A DNA stretch of 9,628 bases, taken from Flavobacteriales bacterium UBA4660. GTDB taxonomy: Bacteria; Bacteroidota; Bacteroidia; Flavobacteriales_D; Sanyastnellaceae. The translations under genes and the position numbers were made by a program. Of this stretch, positions 1 through 6,917 are shown piece after piece (positions within the stretch are counted from its first letter, which is position 1; every line of letters begins with the position of its first letter). Location of the stretch: assembly GCA_002405435.1 (NCBI GenBank), contig DHLU01000035.1, forward strand, positions 1 through 9,628, given 5' to 3'. The notes under the pieces were generated by a model. It was given only the letters and a program-made list of their open reading frames with translations, searched no databases and was not told the DNA's origin.

Positions 1-447
1 ACCCTCAAATTCAATTTCCCCAATATTCAGCTGCCCGACTCCACCAACAACGACCCGGAGAGCCCCGGCTATGTGATTTATACGGTTATGCACCAACCGG
101 ATTTGTTGCCATTGACTGAAATTGAAAATACCGCGGCCATCTATTTTGATTTCAACGCTCCCATCATCACCAACACAGTGCATAACACCATCGAAGGTCC
201 GGAAGGTATCGGCGTTACGGAGCACTCACCGGGGTTTCATCTTGCACCCAATCCCGCTGCTGCTGATGTATGGCTCACCCGAACGGAAGATGATCCGGCA
301 CAGGCCTGCGTCTACGGTGCCGATGGCAGACGCTGCCTTACACAGCTTGTTAGCGGCACGCGCTGCAGGCTGAATGTGGACGGCCTGGCGCGCGGTCTCT
401 ACACCGTAACGCTCGGCAGCCAATACCGCAGGCTGGTGATTGAGTAA
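1..447 (+). CDS. T9SS type A sorting domain-containing secreted protein, C-terminal part (5' end outside window)
   Basis: Frame 1 is open from the first base to a TAA at 445-447, giving 148 residues of a larger protein whose start lies outside the window. The first ~60 visible residues carry the pattern IYFDFNAPIITNT. This is typical of a conserved domain found just before the sorting signal in large Bacteroidota surface proteins (DUF7619-like, often after DUF11-type repeats). The last ~75 residues form a T9SS type A C-terminal domain: an APNPA motif near residue 82, a beta-rich middle, then GLYTVTL and a short basic end (YRRLVIE). By family knowledge such proteins cross the inner membrane by Sec and the outer membrane by the T9SS, where the tail is removed. 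The functional N-terminal part is not visible, so no activity can be assigned. The gene converges on the next one, which is also a T9SS substrate. Confidence 0.88.
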   Translation, partial: TLKFNFPNIQLPDSTNNDPESPGYVIYTVMHQPDLLPLTEIENTAAIYFDFNAPIITNTVHNTIEGPEGIGVTEHSPGFHLAPNPAAADVWLTRTEDDPAQACVYGADGRRCLTQLVSGTRCRLNVDGLARGLYTVTLGSQYRRLVIE

Positions 448-491
448 AATAACTTCCAGTGCCGGGCCTCAACAGGTCTTTCCATGTTATT
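448..491. repeat. Inverted repeat in the convergent intergenic gap
   Basis: AATAAC at 448-453 is the exact reverse complement of GTTATT at 486-491. The arms flank the 45-bp gap between the two convergent T9SS-substrate genes. Inside the loop, GGGCCT and AGGTCT around CAAC could form a weak hairpin with G-U pairs in the plus-strand transcript. The position fits a shared terminator, but there is no strong GC stem with a T tract, so I call only the repeat. Confidence 0.25.
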
Positions 492-492
492 G

Positions 493-3400
493 TCAGCGAA
501 CAGAAACAGTCCTGACAAGTTGAACGCCCACACCCTGCCATTGCACCCTGTAAAGACCAGAGGAAAGATGGGCAACTTCCAACTGTCTGCTTCCATCGGT
601 GGCAGCCGCAAAACGCTCACTGTACACGCACTGGCCTATGGGATTATATACCGAAAGGGATGCGTCACCAGCCGGAATGTCTTGCCACTGAATGTTGACC
701 ACATCGGTAGCCGGATTTGGATACAACCACAGGCGGCTTTGGGCCTGTGTGGTTTCTACGCCTACCGGAGGTGAGATGTTGATGTTGTCTACATAGACAT
801 TGTTGCCCCAATGCCCCCGGTTCTGAAAGGCCCAGATAATTTCACCGGAGCCTCCCGAATTGACCGGATCAATGCTGAGCGCGATATGTTCCCACTCATC
901 AGCGGACGGAACAAACGGCTCGGTGCTCGCCGCAGCCGTAGCGAGTGATTCTCCACCCTCGAGAAAAACTTCGTACCAGGTATTGCCACAGTCGGTAGAA
1001 TAATACACCCCGAGGGTATCTGAATACTGTCCACCGTAAGGAACATAGGCCACGTCAAATTCAAGCACCACTATGCCGGTGTACACATTTTTTCCCAACC
1101 AGATTTCATCGCGGTTACCCTGGGCATCAAAACCGTAGTTGTCGAAAAACATGGCGTAGGTGCCTGCGCCATAGGCAGAGGCCTGACCGGAGACCGTCCA
1201 GTTTCCGCTACCTCCCGTGCTGTGCGCCCACTGCCATTCTTCCGGAAAGGCACCGGTTTCAAAATCTTCCTGCAGCACGGCCGGCGATGCTTCCTGCGCG
1301 TTGATGTACATGGGCTTGGTAACGGTCGCAGACACACCATTGTCGGTGATTGTCATAGTGACATCAAAGCTGCCCGATGCAGCATAGACCACCGTCGGAT
1401 ATTTCTCCGTGCTCGTGGCGGGAGTGGCACCCGGAAAACTCCAGGCATATACCGCTTCGCTGCTGCACACACTGTGGTCAACAAAATGCACCGGATCTCC
1501 GGGACAAAAGAAGGTGCCGTATTCGGCGGCGAAATCCGCTATCAACGCCGAGGGCTCATAGAGCGGAGCCTCCCAGACACCAAGGTTCCAGGTAGCCAGG
1601 CGAATCTTGTTGTCTTTATAAAAAGGTACAATACGGATTGGCTGGGTAGAAACCGGCAGTCCATCGCTGTACAGGTCCCAGTCTGACATGGTGTTGTTGC
1701 GGTAAAAAACATCCCCGTTCAGCATAGCGAGATACACACCTCCATCGGTACCCAACTGGTGGGCTACACCCCAGATTTCGCGACCTGCCAGGGCGGTAGT
1801 AGTAAGGTTTTCCCAGGTTCCGCCGGCGTTGGTGGTGCGAAATATTTTATTGGCTGCACTGCCATACGTATATCCGACCCACAGTTCATCCGGATTAGAT
1901 GCGCTGAGGTCAAAAAAGAGGTTGGAAAGCGTCAGCGGCAGGTCAATTTCGTTCCAGGACTCTCCGCCATCTCCGGTCCGCCAGATGCTAGACGTGCTGC
2001 CAAGGCGTTGGTGCACATACATAACATCAGGGTCGGCATAACTCTGCTCAAACCACAGCACCTGGTTAGAGACATTTGTGCCGAAGGCATATACTTCGCT
2101 GTAGCTGCTTCCGCCATTCTGCGAACGGTACAACTTGTTTTCACGGCCCAGCCACACCACGTCAAAATAGTGATGGTCGGCCATGATACGAGACGAGTTG
2201 TTGAACCAGTAGCTTTCGTTGGGCGCAAGCGACATGGAAAAATAGCCCGGCTGTTGCGCCTGGGTCTCCGGCAGGATGCGGCCGGCAATGTCGCTGAAGT
2301 AGGTTTTGTTTTCATCGCTGTAATTCACATAGCCCGTTGGTGCTTCACCGCCCCCCAATGCCAGAAACGTTCCTTCGGGATAGTTTTCATGATAGGCCAT
2401 ATTGCCGTTGTGATAACGGCCGCCCACCATAATGTCTTCGTTCCAACCCTGGTCGTATCCCCAGAGGTTTACGGCCACAATGCCGGCGCAGCGGTTGGAT
2501 ATCGACTGCATAAAATCTGTGGAATAACAGATACCGCCGTCGTTGCTGCACCACACCTCTTCGCTGTTGTCGCCGGTTTTATACACCTTCAACTCCTGCT
2601 GGTCAACGTGGAAATAAGGCAGGCCGCCTATATAGCCGCCTACACCCTGAAAGGAGGCACAGGCATCGTCGCTCCGCCACAAATTCAGTCCGCCGATGAG
2701 CACCCTGTCCGCGTCGAGTTGAGAGGCCACCATGGTGGTATTGTAGAGCAGCTGTGAATAGGTACCATCATCACCGACAAAATTCATGAGGTTAGGATGT
2801 TCTTCCGAATAGGGCGTGCCGATGATGCCATGCGGCAATGACCACGTTTCTCCCGCGTCATGACTGACCCAGATACCGATGAAGCCATTGGTAAATACCC
2901 CTGCATCATATTCTCCGTAACCGACAATCAGGGCATAAACCCTGTCTGGATCTGCTTCGCTTACGGCCAGCCTGGCCCCAAACACATCCACCTCTTCATA
3001 GCCGGGCAACTCCTCAAACCAACCCTCATCGTGCAGGGTAAATGTCTGGCCGCTGTCGAGGCTGCGGTAAAATTTATACCCGTCAGTAACCGGGTGGTGA
3101 CGCACGGTATATACCACGGAAGGGTTGCCCGGCTGAAACTGCACAACCTGGCAGTCGTTGTCGAGTATCTCCACCCAGTTATCGCCGCCGTCACTGCTTC
3201 TGAAAAAACCTGACTCGGTTGCGGCAAATACAACCGACGGGTCTTCGGGATGATAAGCAATCTCCCACGCCGAGATATTTTCGGCCACAAACGAAGGTTG
3301 GCCGATAACCTGCCAGCTCTCGCCCCCGTCTGTCGTCCGGTAGAGGTCATTGGCACCCGAAAAGATCACCGTTTGTTCATCGGTGGGATGTATGCGCACA

Positions 3401-3927
3401 GCGGTGACCGCACCTACAAGCAGGCCTTTGGTCACAAACTCCCAGTGCATGCCCTGGTCGACGGACTTGTAAAGCCCGCCGCTTTCCGTGCCGCAGAACA
3501 GCAGGTTCGGATTGGTCAGCGAACGGTCGTTGCAGTAGACATTGCTGTGCGAACTCACCGGGGTAAGGGTTCCGTCTGCGGCAAAGTGAATGTCGGGACC
3601 CGCAAACGACCAGATTTCATCGCCGCCGCGGACTGCGCCTGCCCGGCTTTCCAGCGCCAGCTTCTCCGCTGCCGATGGCCATACTACATCCCCCGCCGCA
3701 TTCACAAAAGCCTGGTTGCGGCTCACCCAACGCTTGTAGGCCTGCGTGTGCGGGGTCTTTTCAAAAGGGTGCTCGAGGTAATAGGCTTCATAGGCCGATT
3801 TGAGTTCCCAGGCGTTGGGGTTTTCCGAATACAACATCCTGACCCAATCCGGCCATTCCTCTGCGGACTGTCCGAATGCGCGCGCACCCAGGTTCAACAC
3901 AAAAAAAAGCAGCAGTAGTTTTTTCAT
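493..3927 (-). CDS. Secreted Asp-box/sortilin-like beta-propeller protein with PKD domain and T9SS sorting tail
   Basis: This encodes 1144 residues from an ATG at 3925-3927. A TTG six codons upstream is possible, but the ATG directly precedes a clean signal peptide (MKKLLLLFF..., ending near AFGQ, residue ~20). Next comes a region (about 25-80) with WELKSAYEAYY and YKRWVSRN, which I recognise from Bacteroidota proteins of this architecture. Asp-box motifs ([ST]xDxGxxW and variants) lie near residues 155, 198, 244, 289, 355, 602, 651 and 698, indicating one or two BNR/VPS10-type propellers. A PKD domain follows (about 797-878: FVDHS, YAWSFPGA, YAASGSFDVTMTITD). Then comes a jelly-roll-like domain resembling MAM/choice-of-anchor modules (about 882-1050), and a T9SS type A tail (about 1062-1144: LYPNPATD, SVYNPIGQ, GLYRVQW). 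It is presumably exported by Sec and then the T9SS. No sialidase RIP motif is evident, so glycosidase activity is not claimed; binding or adhesion is equally possible. Confidence 0.93.
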   Translation of the reverse strand: MKKLLLLFFVLNLGARAFGQSAEEWPDWVRMLYSENPNAWELKSAYEAYYLEHPFEKTPHTQAYKRWVSRNQAFVNAAGDVVWPSAAEKLALESRAGAVRGGDEIWSFAGPDIHFAADGTLTPVSSHSNVYCNDRSLTNPNLLFCGTESGGLYKSVDQGMHWEFVTKGLLVGAVTAVRIHPTDEQTVIFSGANDLYRTTDGGESWQVIGQPSFVAENISAWEIAYHPEDPSVVFAATESGFFRSSDGGDNWVEILDNDCQVVQFQPGNPSVVYTVRHHPVTDGYKFYRSLDSGQTFTLHDEGWFEELPGYEEVDVFGARLAVSEADPDRVYALIVGYGEYDAGVFTNGFIGIWVSHDAGETWSLPHGIIGTPYSEEHPNLMNFVGDDGTYSQLLYNTTMVASQLDADRVLIGGLNLWRSDDACASFQGVGGYIGGLPYFHVDQQELKVYKTGDNSEEVWCSNDGGICYSTDFMQSISNRCAGIVAVNLWGYDQGWNEDIMVGGRYHNGNMAYHENYPEGTFLALGGGEAPTGYVNYSDENKTYFSDIAGRILPETQAQQPGYFSMSLAPNESYWFNNSSRIMADHHYFDVVWLGRENKLYRSQNGGSSYSEVYAFGTNVSNQVLWFEQSYADPDVMYVHQRLGSTSSIWRTGDGGESWNEIDLPLTLSNLFFDLSASNPDELWVGYTYGSAANKIFRTTNAGGTWENLTTTALAGREIWGVAHQLGTDGGVYLAMLNGDVFYRNNTMSDWDLYSDGLPVSTQPIRIVPFYKDNKIRLATWNLGVWEAPLYEPSALIADFAAEYGTFFCPGDPVHFVDHSVCSSEAVYAWSFPGATPATSTEKYPTVVYAASGSFDVTMTITDNGVSATVTKPMYINAQEASPAVLQEDFETGAFPEEWQWAHSTGGSGNWTVSGQASAYGAGTYAMFFDNYGFDAQGNRDEIWLGKNVYTGIVVLEFDVAYVPYGGQYSDTLGVYYSTDCGNTWYEVFLEGGESLATAAASTEPFVPSADEWEHIALSIDPVNSGGSGEIIWAFQNRGHWGNNVYVDNINISPPVGVETTQAQSRLWLYPNPATDVVNIQWQDIPAGDASLSVYNPIGQCVYSERFAAATDGSRQLEVAHLSSGLYRVQWQGVGVQLVRTVSVR

Positions 3928-3942
3928 GACAACGGATTTAAG

Positions 3943-3950
3943 CAAAGATC
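3943..3950 (-). promoter_or_regulatory. Putative -7 element of the T9SS propeller gene
   Basis: The minus strand reads GATCTTTG, one mismatch from the Bacteroidota sigma-A -7 consensus TAnnTTTG. It lies 15 bp upstream of the ATG at 3927. Together with the following C it is the same 9-mer (GATCTTTGC) that precedes ispD. I see no clear -33 TTG, so this rests on the -7 box and its position. Confidence 0.35.
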
Positions 3951-3982
3951 ATTCAATCGCCCGCCGGGAGATTACCGGAAGA

Positions 3983-4192
3983 TTATAAATCGCCATGCCC
4001 TGGTTTTTTCAATTCGCGCAGCAACTGGCTGTATGCCTGAGACAACACGACGCCGTAGGAGGATCCCTCAAAACGGCGCCCGCCGCCGGTAACCCTGTCG
4101 GTGAGCCACAAAATCCAACGGCCATCGCCCTCCATGTCGAAAGACACCGTGTAGCGGATGAGCAGGGTTTTGAGTTTTGTGTTGTTGCGCAT
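3983..4192 (-). CDS. Small HicB-like hypothetical protein (69 aa)
   Basis: An ATG at 4190-4192 opens a 69-codon frame ending in TAA at 3983-3985. Codon use resembles the neighbours (many C/G third positions), unlike the opposite-strand frame. The N-terminal half reads IRYTVSFDMEGDGRWILWL. This is the beta-hairpin pattern of HicB-like antitoxins and related small partial RNase-H-fold proteins (YTV..., DGRW...). A helix follows (about residues 45-63: YGVVLSQAYSQLLRELKK). The LPG motif usual after the second strand in HicB is replaced by TDRVTGGG, and no C-terminal DNA-binding domain is present. No HicA-like frame is adjacent. The gene ends 55 bp before the propeller gene on the same strand, so co-transcription is possible. 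The likeness to HicB is inferred from sequence pattern only; treat the function as unknown. Confidence 0.6.
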   Translation of the reverse strand: MRNNTKLKTLLIRYTVSFDMEGDGRWILWLTDRVTGGGRRFEGSSYGVVLSQAYSQLLRELKKPGHGDL

Positions 4193-4203
4193 GATTTCCC
4201 CTG

Positions 4204-4211
4204 CGAAAATA
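4204..4211 (-). promoter_or_regulatory. Putative -7 element of the 69-residue gene
   Basis: The minus strand reads TATTTTCG, one mismatch (C for the third T) from TAnnTTTG, and is followed by C. It ends 11 bp before the ATG at 4192, so any 5' leader would be only a few bases long. No convincing -33 element was found. Confidence 0.3.
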
Positions 4212-4315
4212 TCCCGCTACCCCGTTTCGCAGGTGCTTCATGCCGAAGGCCTTGCGGCAGGCAGCCCTTTCGGGAAAGCCGTCATACCCCAGGCACAAAT
4301 ACCCCGTTGATGGTA

Positions 4316-4346
4316 TTGTAGGGACGTGCGGTACAGCGTCCATTTG
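4316..4346 (+). promoter_or_regulatory. Candidate promoter of the TonB-dependent receptor gene
   Basis: TTG at 4316-4318 and TCCATTTG at 4339-4346 (one mismatch to TAnnTTTG) are separated by 20 bp, which is within the spacing usual for Bacteroidota -33/-7 elements. Transcription would start at about 4351-4353, exactly where the 29-bp palindrome begins. That would leave a leader of roughly 45 nt. This is assigned by eye and may be a chance match. Confidence 0.35.
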
Positions 4347-4351
4347 CATTG

Positions 4352-4380
4352 TCGCTGTTTAGAATTATTCTTAATAGCGA
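4352..4380 (+). promoter_or_regulatory. 29-bp palindrome with Fur-box-like core upstream of TonB-dependent receptor
   Basis: The sequence is an inverted repeat centred on T4366. TCGCT (4352-4356) mirrors AGCGA (4376-4380), and the core AGAAT-T-ATTCT (4361-4371) is a perfect 5-1-5 dyad. In all, 12 of 14 base pairs match. The core 4359-4373 agrees with the 7-1-7 Fur consensus TGATAATnATTATCA at 10 of 14 defined positions. It lies 17-45 bp before the receptor's ATG, around the predicted transcription start. An iron-dependent repressor site is the natural reading next to a FecA-like gene. Another dyad-binding regulator or an mRNA hairpin is possible. Confidence 0.5.
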
Positions 4381-4396
4381 GGCCGCCAACAACGTT

Positions 4397-6565
4397 ATGA
4401 TTATCAAGTATTTATGTTTAATTCTGGTCGCAGGCTGGTCTGTCGTACGCGCTTTTAGCCAGTCCGATACCCTGCCGGAAAAAAACCTGGATCCTGCCGA
4501 AATCCGCGCTTCCGCCAACCGCGCGGTACAGGGACCTGAAGATACCCGGGGGGCCGCCATCATGGTGGCGCGTAAGGCGGAAATTATCAATGTTCGGCTC
4601 CTTCAGGCCGACCTGAGTGCCAACCTCTCACGGCAGCTTTTCAGCCGCACGCCGGGGGTCCAGCACTGGGAAAATGACGGCAGCGGCATTCAAACCGGCA
4701 TCGCGGTGCGGGGCCTTAGTCCCAACCGTTCATGGGAATTCAATGTGCGGCAAAATGGCACCGACATTTCACCCGATGTCTTTGGCTATCCTGAGGCCTA
4801 TTACACGCCGCCTGCGGAGGCGATAGACCGCATTGAAATGGTGCGGGGCGCCTCGGCGTTGCAGTGGGGACCGCAGTTTGGCGGCCTGCTGAACTATATC
4901 ATCCGGAAGGGGGCCGCCGACAAAAAAATTGAGGTGGAATCGCGCCAGACACTCGGGGCCTTTGGTCTTTTCAACACCTTTACCGCTGCGGGAGGTACGA
5001 TCGGAAAAGTCAACTACTACACCTGGTTTCACTACCGACGCGCAGACGGGTGGCGCGACAACAGTGCCTACCATATCCGCACGGGCTATGCTGCGCTGGA
5101 CTATCACCTGTCGGCGCGCACGACTATCGGCATGTGTATCACCCTGAGCGGCTACACGAGCCAGCAACCGGGCGGACTGACCGACGCGCAGTTTACCGAC
5201 GACGCGCGCATGAGTGTCCGCAGCCGCAACTGGTTCAGCGCGCCGTGGAACCTGATAAACCTCTCACTCGCTCATGTATGGAGTGAAACCTCTCAATTGC
5301 AGGTGCGGGTATTCGGGGGCGTGAGTGAACGCAACAGTGTGGGTTTTCTTTCGGCTCCGACCACCCCTGATGCGGTGCTGCCCGGCGCTGAATCTTTTGC
5401 GAACAGGCAGGTTGACCGCGACCATTACAAAAGCCTGGGCACCGAGGTACGTTGGCTCAAACACTACCGTTTGGCCGGTGCAGCGGTTGTGTCGGCCTCA
5501 GGCATACGCGCCTATGGTTGCGAAACCCTGCGCAACCAACAGGGAACGGGTACCGGTGCCAGCGGGTTCGACCTCGCCGTAAACGGGGCCTATGCCAGGG
5601 CCCTGCAGTTTGGCACCTACAACTTCGCCCTCTTCAACGAACAATGCCTTAAACCGAACGACCGGCTGGCCTACACATTTGGCATGCGCCTGGAAAATAT
5701 CACCAGCACCATCGACGGTCGCGTAGCACCGAACAATGGCGTGTTGACCAGGCAGGCGCAGCGCAGGCAGTTGCTGTTGTTCTCTGCCGGTATGTCTTAC
5801 AAGCCGGGCGCGGGAGGGTTGGAACTGTATGCCAACATCAGCGAGGCGTTCAGGCCTGTCACTTATGCCGAAATCACACCCTCGGCAACCACCGACGTGG
5901 TGGATCCAGCCCTGCGCGATGCCTCCGGCTATACCGCCGAATCAGGCATCAGGGGTTGGATCGGACGCCGTTTGTACACGGACGGTACCGTATTCCTGCT
6001 GGACTACCGCAACCGCACGGGGGTACTGGTACAAAACGGCGTGAATTTCCGCACCAATGTCGGCGACAGCCGAAGCGCCGGGGTGGAATGGTACTCCGAA
6101 TACAACCTGGGAAAATGGGAGAATGAAAACCAGCTCAGAAGGCTGCAACTCTTCGCCTCCCTCTCGTGGATGAACGCTACCTATACCTCGTGGGACAATC
6201 CCGCCGCCCCGCTGACCGGCAACCGGGTTGAAAACGCGCCCTGGTATAACCACCGCGTGGGCCTGGTGGCTTCGGTCAACCGGCTTTCTCTCAACGCCCA
6301 GGTGGGCTTCACCGGCATGGCATTCAGCGATGCGGGCAATACCCTTGAGCCAACTGCCAACGGACAGGCCGGACCGATTCCTGCCTACCACGTAGCCGAC
6401 CTCTCATTGTTGTGGAAACTGTCGGAACGTTGTTCCCTGCAATCGGGCATCAACAACCTTACCGACCACCGTTACTTCACCCGCCGTGCAGGTGGTTACC
6501 CGGGGCCAGGACTGCTGCCCGGTATGGGACGCTCGTGGTTTTTTACGGCGGCCTTCAAGTTGTGA
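4397..6565 (+). CDS. TonB-dependent outer-membrane receptor, FecA-like
   Basis: This encodes 722 residues from an ATG at 4397. An upstream in-frame TTG at 4349 was rejected because it would put the palindrome inside the gene and spoil the signal peptide (MIIKYLCLILVAGWSVVRAFSQ, residues 1-22). The plug domain spans about residues 60-172: NLSRQLFSRTPGV, TGIAVRGLSPNRS, then VRGASALQWGPQFGGLLNYI, closely resembling the FecA-type VRG...GP...GGVVN signature. The rest is a 22-strand-type barrel with many alternating aromatic strands; PGGLTDAQF occurs as in FecA relatives. The C terminus (GRSWFFTAAFKL) has the terminal aromatic beta-strand expected for BAM insertion. There is no N-terminal carboxypeptidase-like domain and no SusD partner next door, arguing against polysaccharide import. 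The likely role is energy-dependent uptake of a ferric chelate or siderophore. No FecR/FecI signalling genes lie nearby. The exact ligand cannot be read from sequence. Confidence 0.93.
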   Translation: MIIKYLCLILVAGWSVVRAFSQSDTLPEKNLDPAEIRASANRAVQGPEDTRGAAIMVARKAEIINVRLLQADLSANLSRQLFSRTPGVQHWENDGSGIQTGIAVRGLSPNRSWEFNVRQNGTDISPDVFGYPEAYYTPPAEAIDRIEMVRGASALQWGPQFGGLLNYIIRKGAADKKIEVESRQTLGAFGLFNTFTAAGGTIGKVNYYTWFHYRRADGWRDNSAYHIRTGYAALDYHLSARTTIGMCITLSGYTSQQPGGLTDAQFTDDARMSVRSRNWFSAPWNLINLSLAHVWSETSQLQVRVFGGVSERNSVGFLSAPTTPDAVLPGAESFANRQVDRDHYKSLGTEVRWLKHYRLAGAAVVSASGIRAYGCETLRNQQGTGTGASGFDLAVNGAYARALQFGTYNFALFNEQCLKPNDRLAYTFGMRLENITSTIDGRVAPNNGVLTRQAQRRQLLLFSAGMSYKPGAGGLELYANISEAFRPVTYAEITPSATTDVVDPALRDASGYTAESGIRGWIGRRLYTDGTVFLLDYRNRTGVLVQNGVNFRTNVGDSRSAGVEWYSEYNLGKWENENQLRRLQLFASLSWMNATYTSWDNPAAPLTGNRVENAPWYNHRVGLVASVNRLSLNAQVGFTGMAFSDAGNTLEPTANGQAGPIPAYHVADLSLLWKLSERCSLQSGINNLTDHRYFTRRAGGYPGPGLLPGMGRSWFFTAAFKL

Positions 6566-6614
6566 AAGCCCTGCAGAAGCTGTACAACTGCGGTATTAAC
6601 GAATTCGAAGCGGC

Positions 6615-6917
6615 TTATTCATCTGCCGCATCCCTGACTTCGCGCCGCATCTTTCGTTGGGCCCGCGTGATTCTGCGGTCTTCTCCGCCAGATACCCGGC
6701 CATTGCGGTGCGCGCGTTGTTTGCGCTCCCGCACCTCACCGCGGTGCTCATCGATAGCGCGTTGTTCTTCCGGAGTGATATTGCCCTTGCGCTGGGCCCT
6801 CTCCAGTTTGCGCTCAATCCTTGACTGGCGCTCATACAGGCGACGCACATCGCGCTGGGCCGCTGCGGACTCTGTAATTCCGAGCCAGACGATCGCTAAA
6901 AGCAGTATGTGTTTCAT
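6615..6917 (-). CDS. Small exported Arg-rich protein with two 28-residue repeats
   Basis: This encodes 100 residues: a signal peptide (MKHILLLAIVWLGITESAAAQ, about 1-21), then a highly charged mature region of 79 residues containing 22 arginines. Two copies of a motif lie 28 residues apart, residues 40-55 and 68-83, sharing R-A-x-R-x-G-x-[IV]-[TS]-x-x-E-x-R-x-I. Each looks like helix, Gly turn, helix, somewhat like a degenerate EF-hand spacing but without enough acidic residues to bind calcium. Similar small secreted repeat proteins occur in Bacteroidota and are uncharacterised as far as I know. The ATG overlaps the ispD stop as ATGA (6914-6917), so translation is probably coupled to ispD. 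The gene ends 49 bp from the convergent receptor gene. The function is unknown; a periplasmic helical binding or chaperone-like role is speculation. Confidence 0.8.
   Translation of the reverse strand: MKHILLLAIVWLGITESAAAQRDVRRLYERQSRIERKLERAQRKGNITPEEQRAIDEHRGEVRERKQRAHRNGRVSGGEDRRITRAQRKMRREVRDAADE

Noticed and set aside
1759..2757. 332-codon open frame on the plus strand
   Set aside because: It lies wholly inside the minus-strand propeller gene, has no recognisable domain or signal, and reads as low-information antisense of Asp-box repeats. The opposite strand has clear conserved domains.
3250..3918. 222-codon plus-strand open frame
   Set aside because: Antisense shadow of the N-terminal part of the propeller protein; no motif, and an unlikely residue pattern.
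3995..4321. 108-codon plus-strand frame
   Set aside because: It covers the 69-residue minus-strand gene, whose codon use and fold pattern are more convincing, and it would end only 76 bp before the receptor without any signal or motif.
4349..4396. N-terminal extension of the TonB receptor from a TTG
   Set aside because: It would translate the palindrome and place 16 residues before a good signal peptide; the ATG at 4397 gives a normal N terminus.
3983..4396. Complete HicAB toxin-antitoxin module
   Set aside because: Only a HicB-like half is present; none of the frames in the flanking gap resembles HicA.
4282..4590. 102-codon minus-strand frame containing RIILNS, the same hexapeptide as the plus-strand extension upstream of the receptor
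   Set aside because: The identical peptide on both strands is produced by the 29-bp palindrome. The frame overlaps the receptor's 5' end and has no homology pattern.
4397..6565. SusC-type polysaccharide utilisation locus
   Set aside because: The receptor lacks the N-terminal carboxypeptidase-like domain, there is no SusD gene, and no glycoside hydrolase lies next to it; the plug matches FecA-type receptors.
6566..6614. Possible terminator between the receptor and the convergent Arg-rich gene
   Set aside because: Only a 4-bp GCAG/CTGC pairing is visible, with no T tract on either side.
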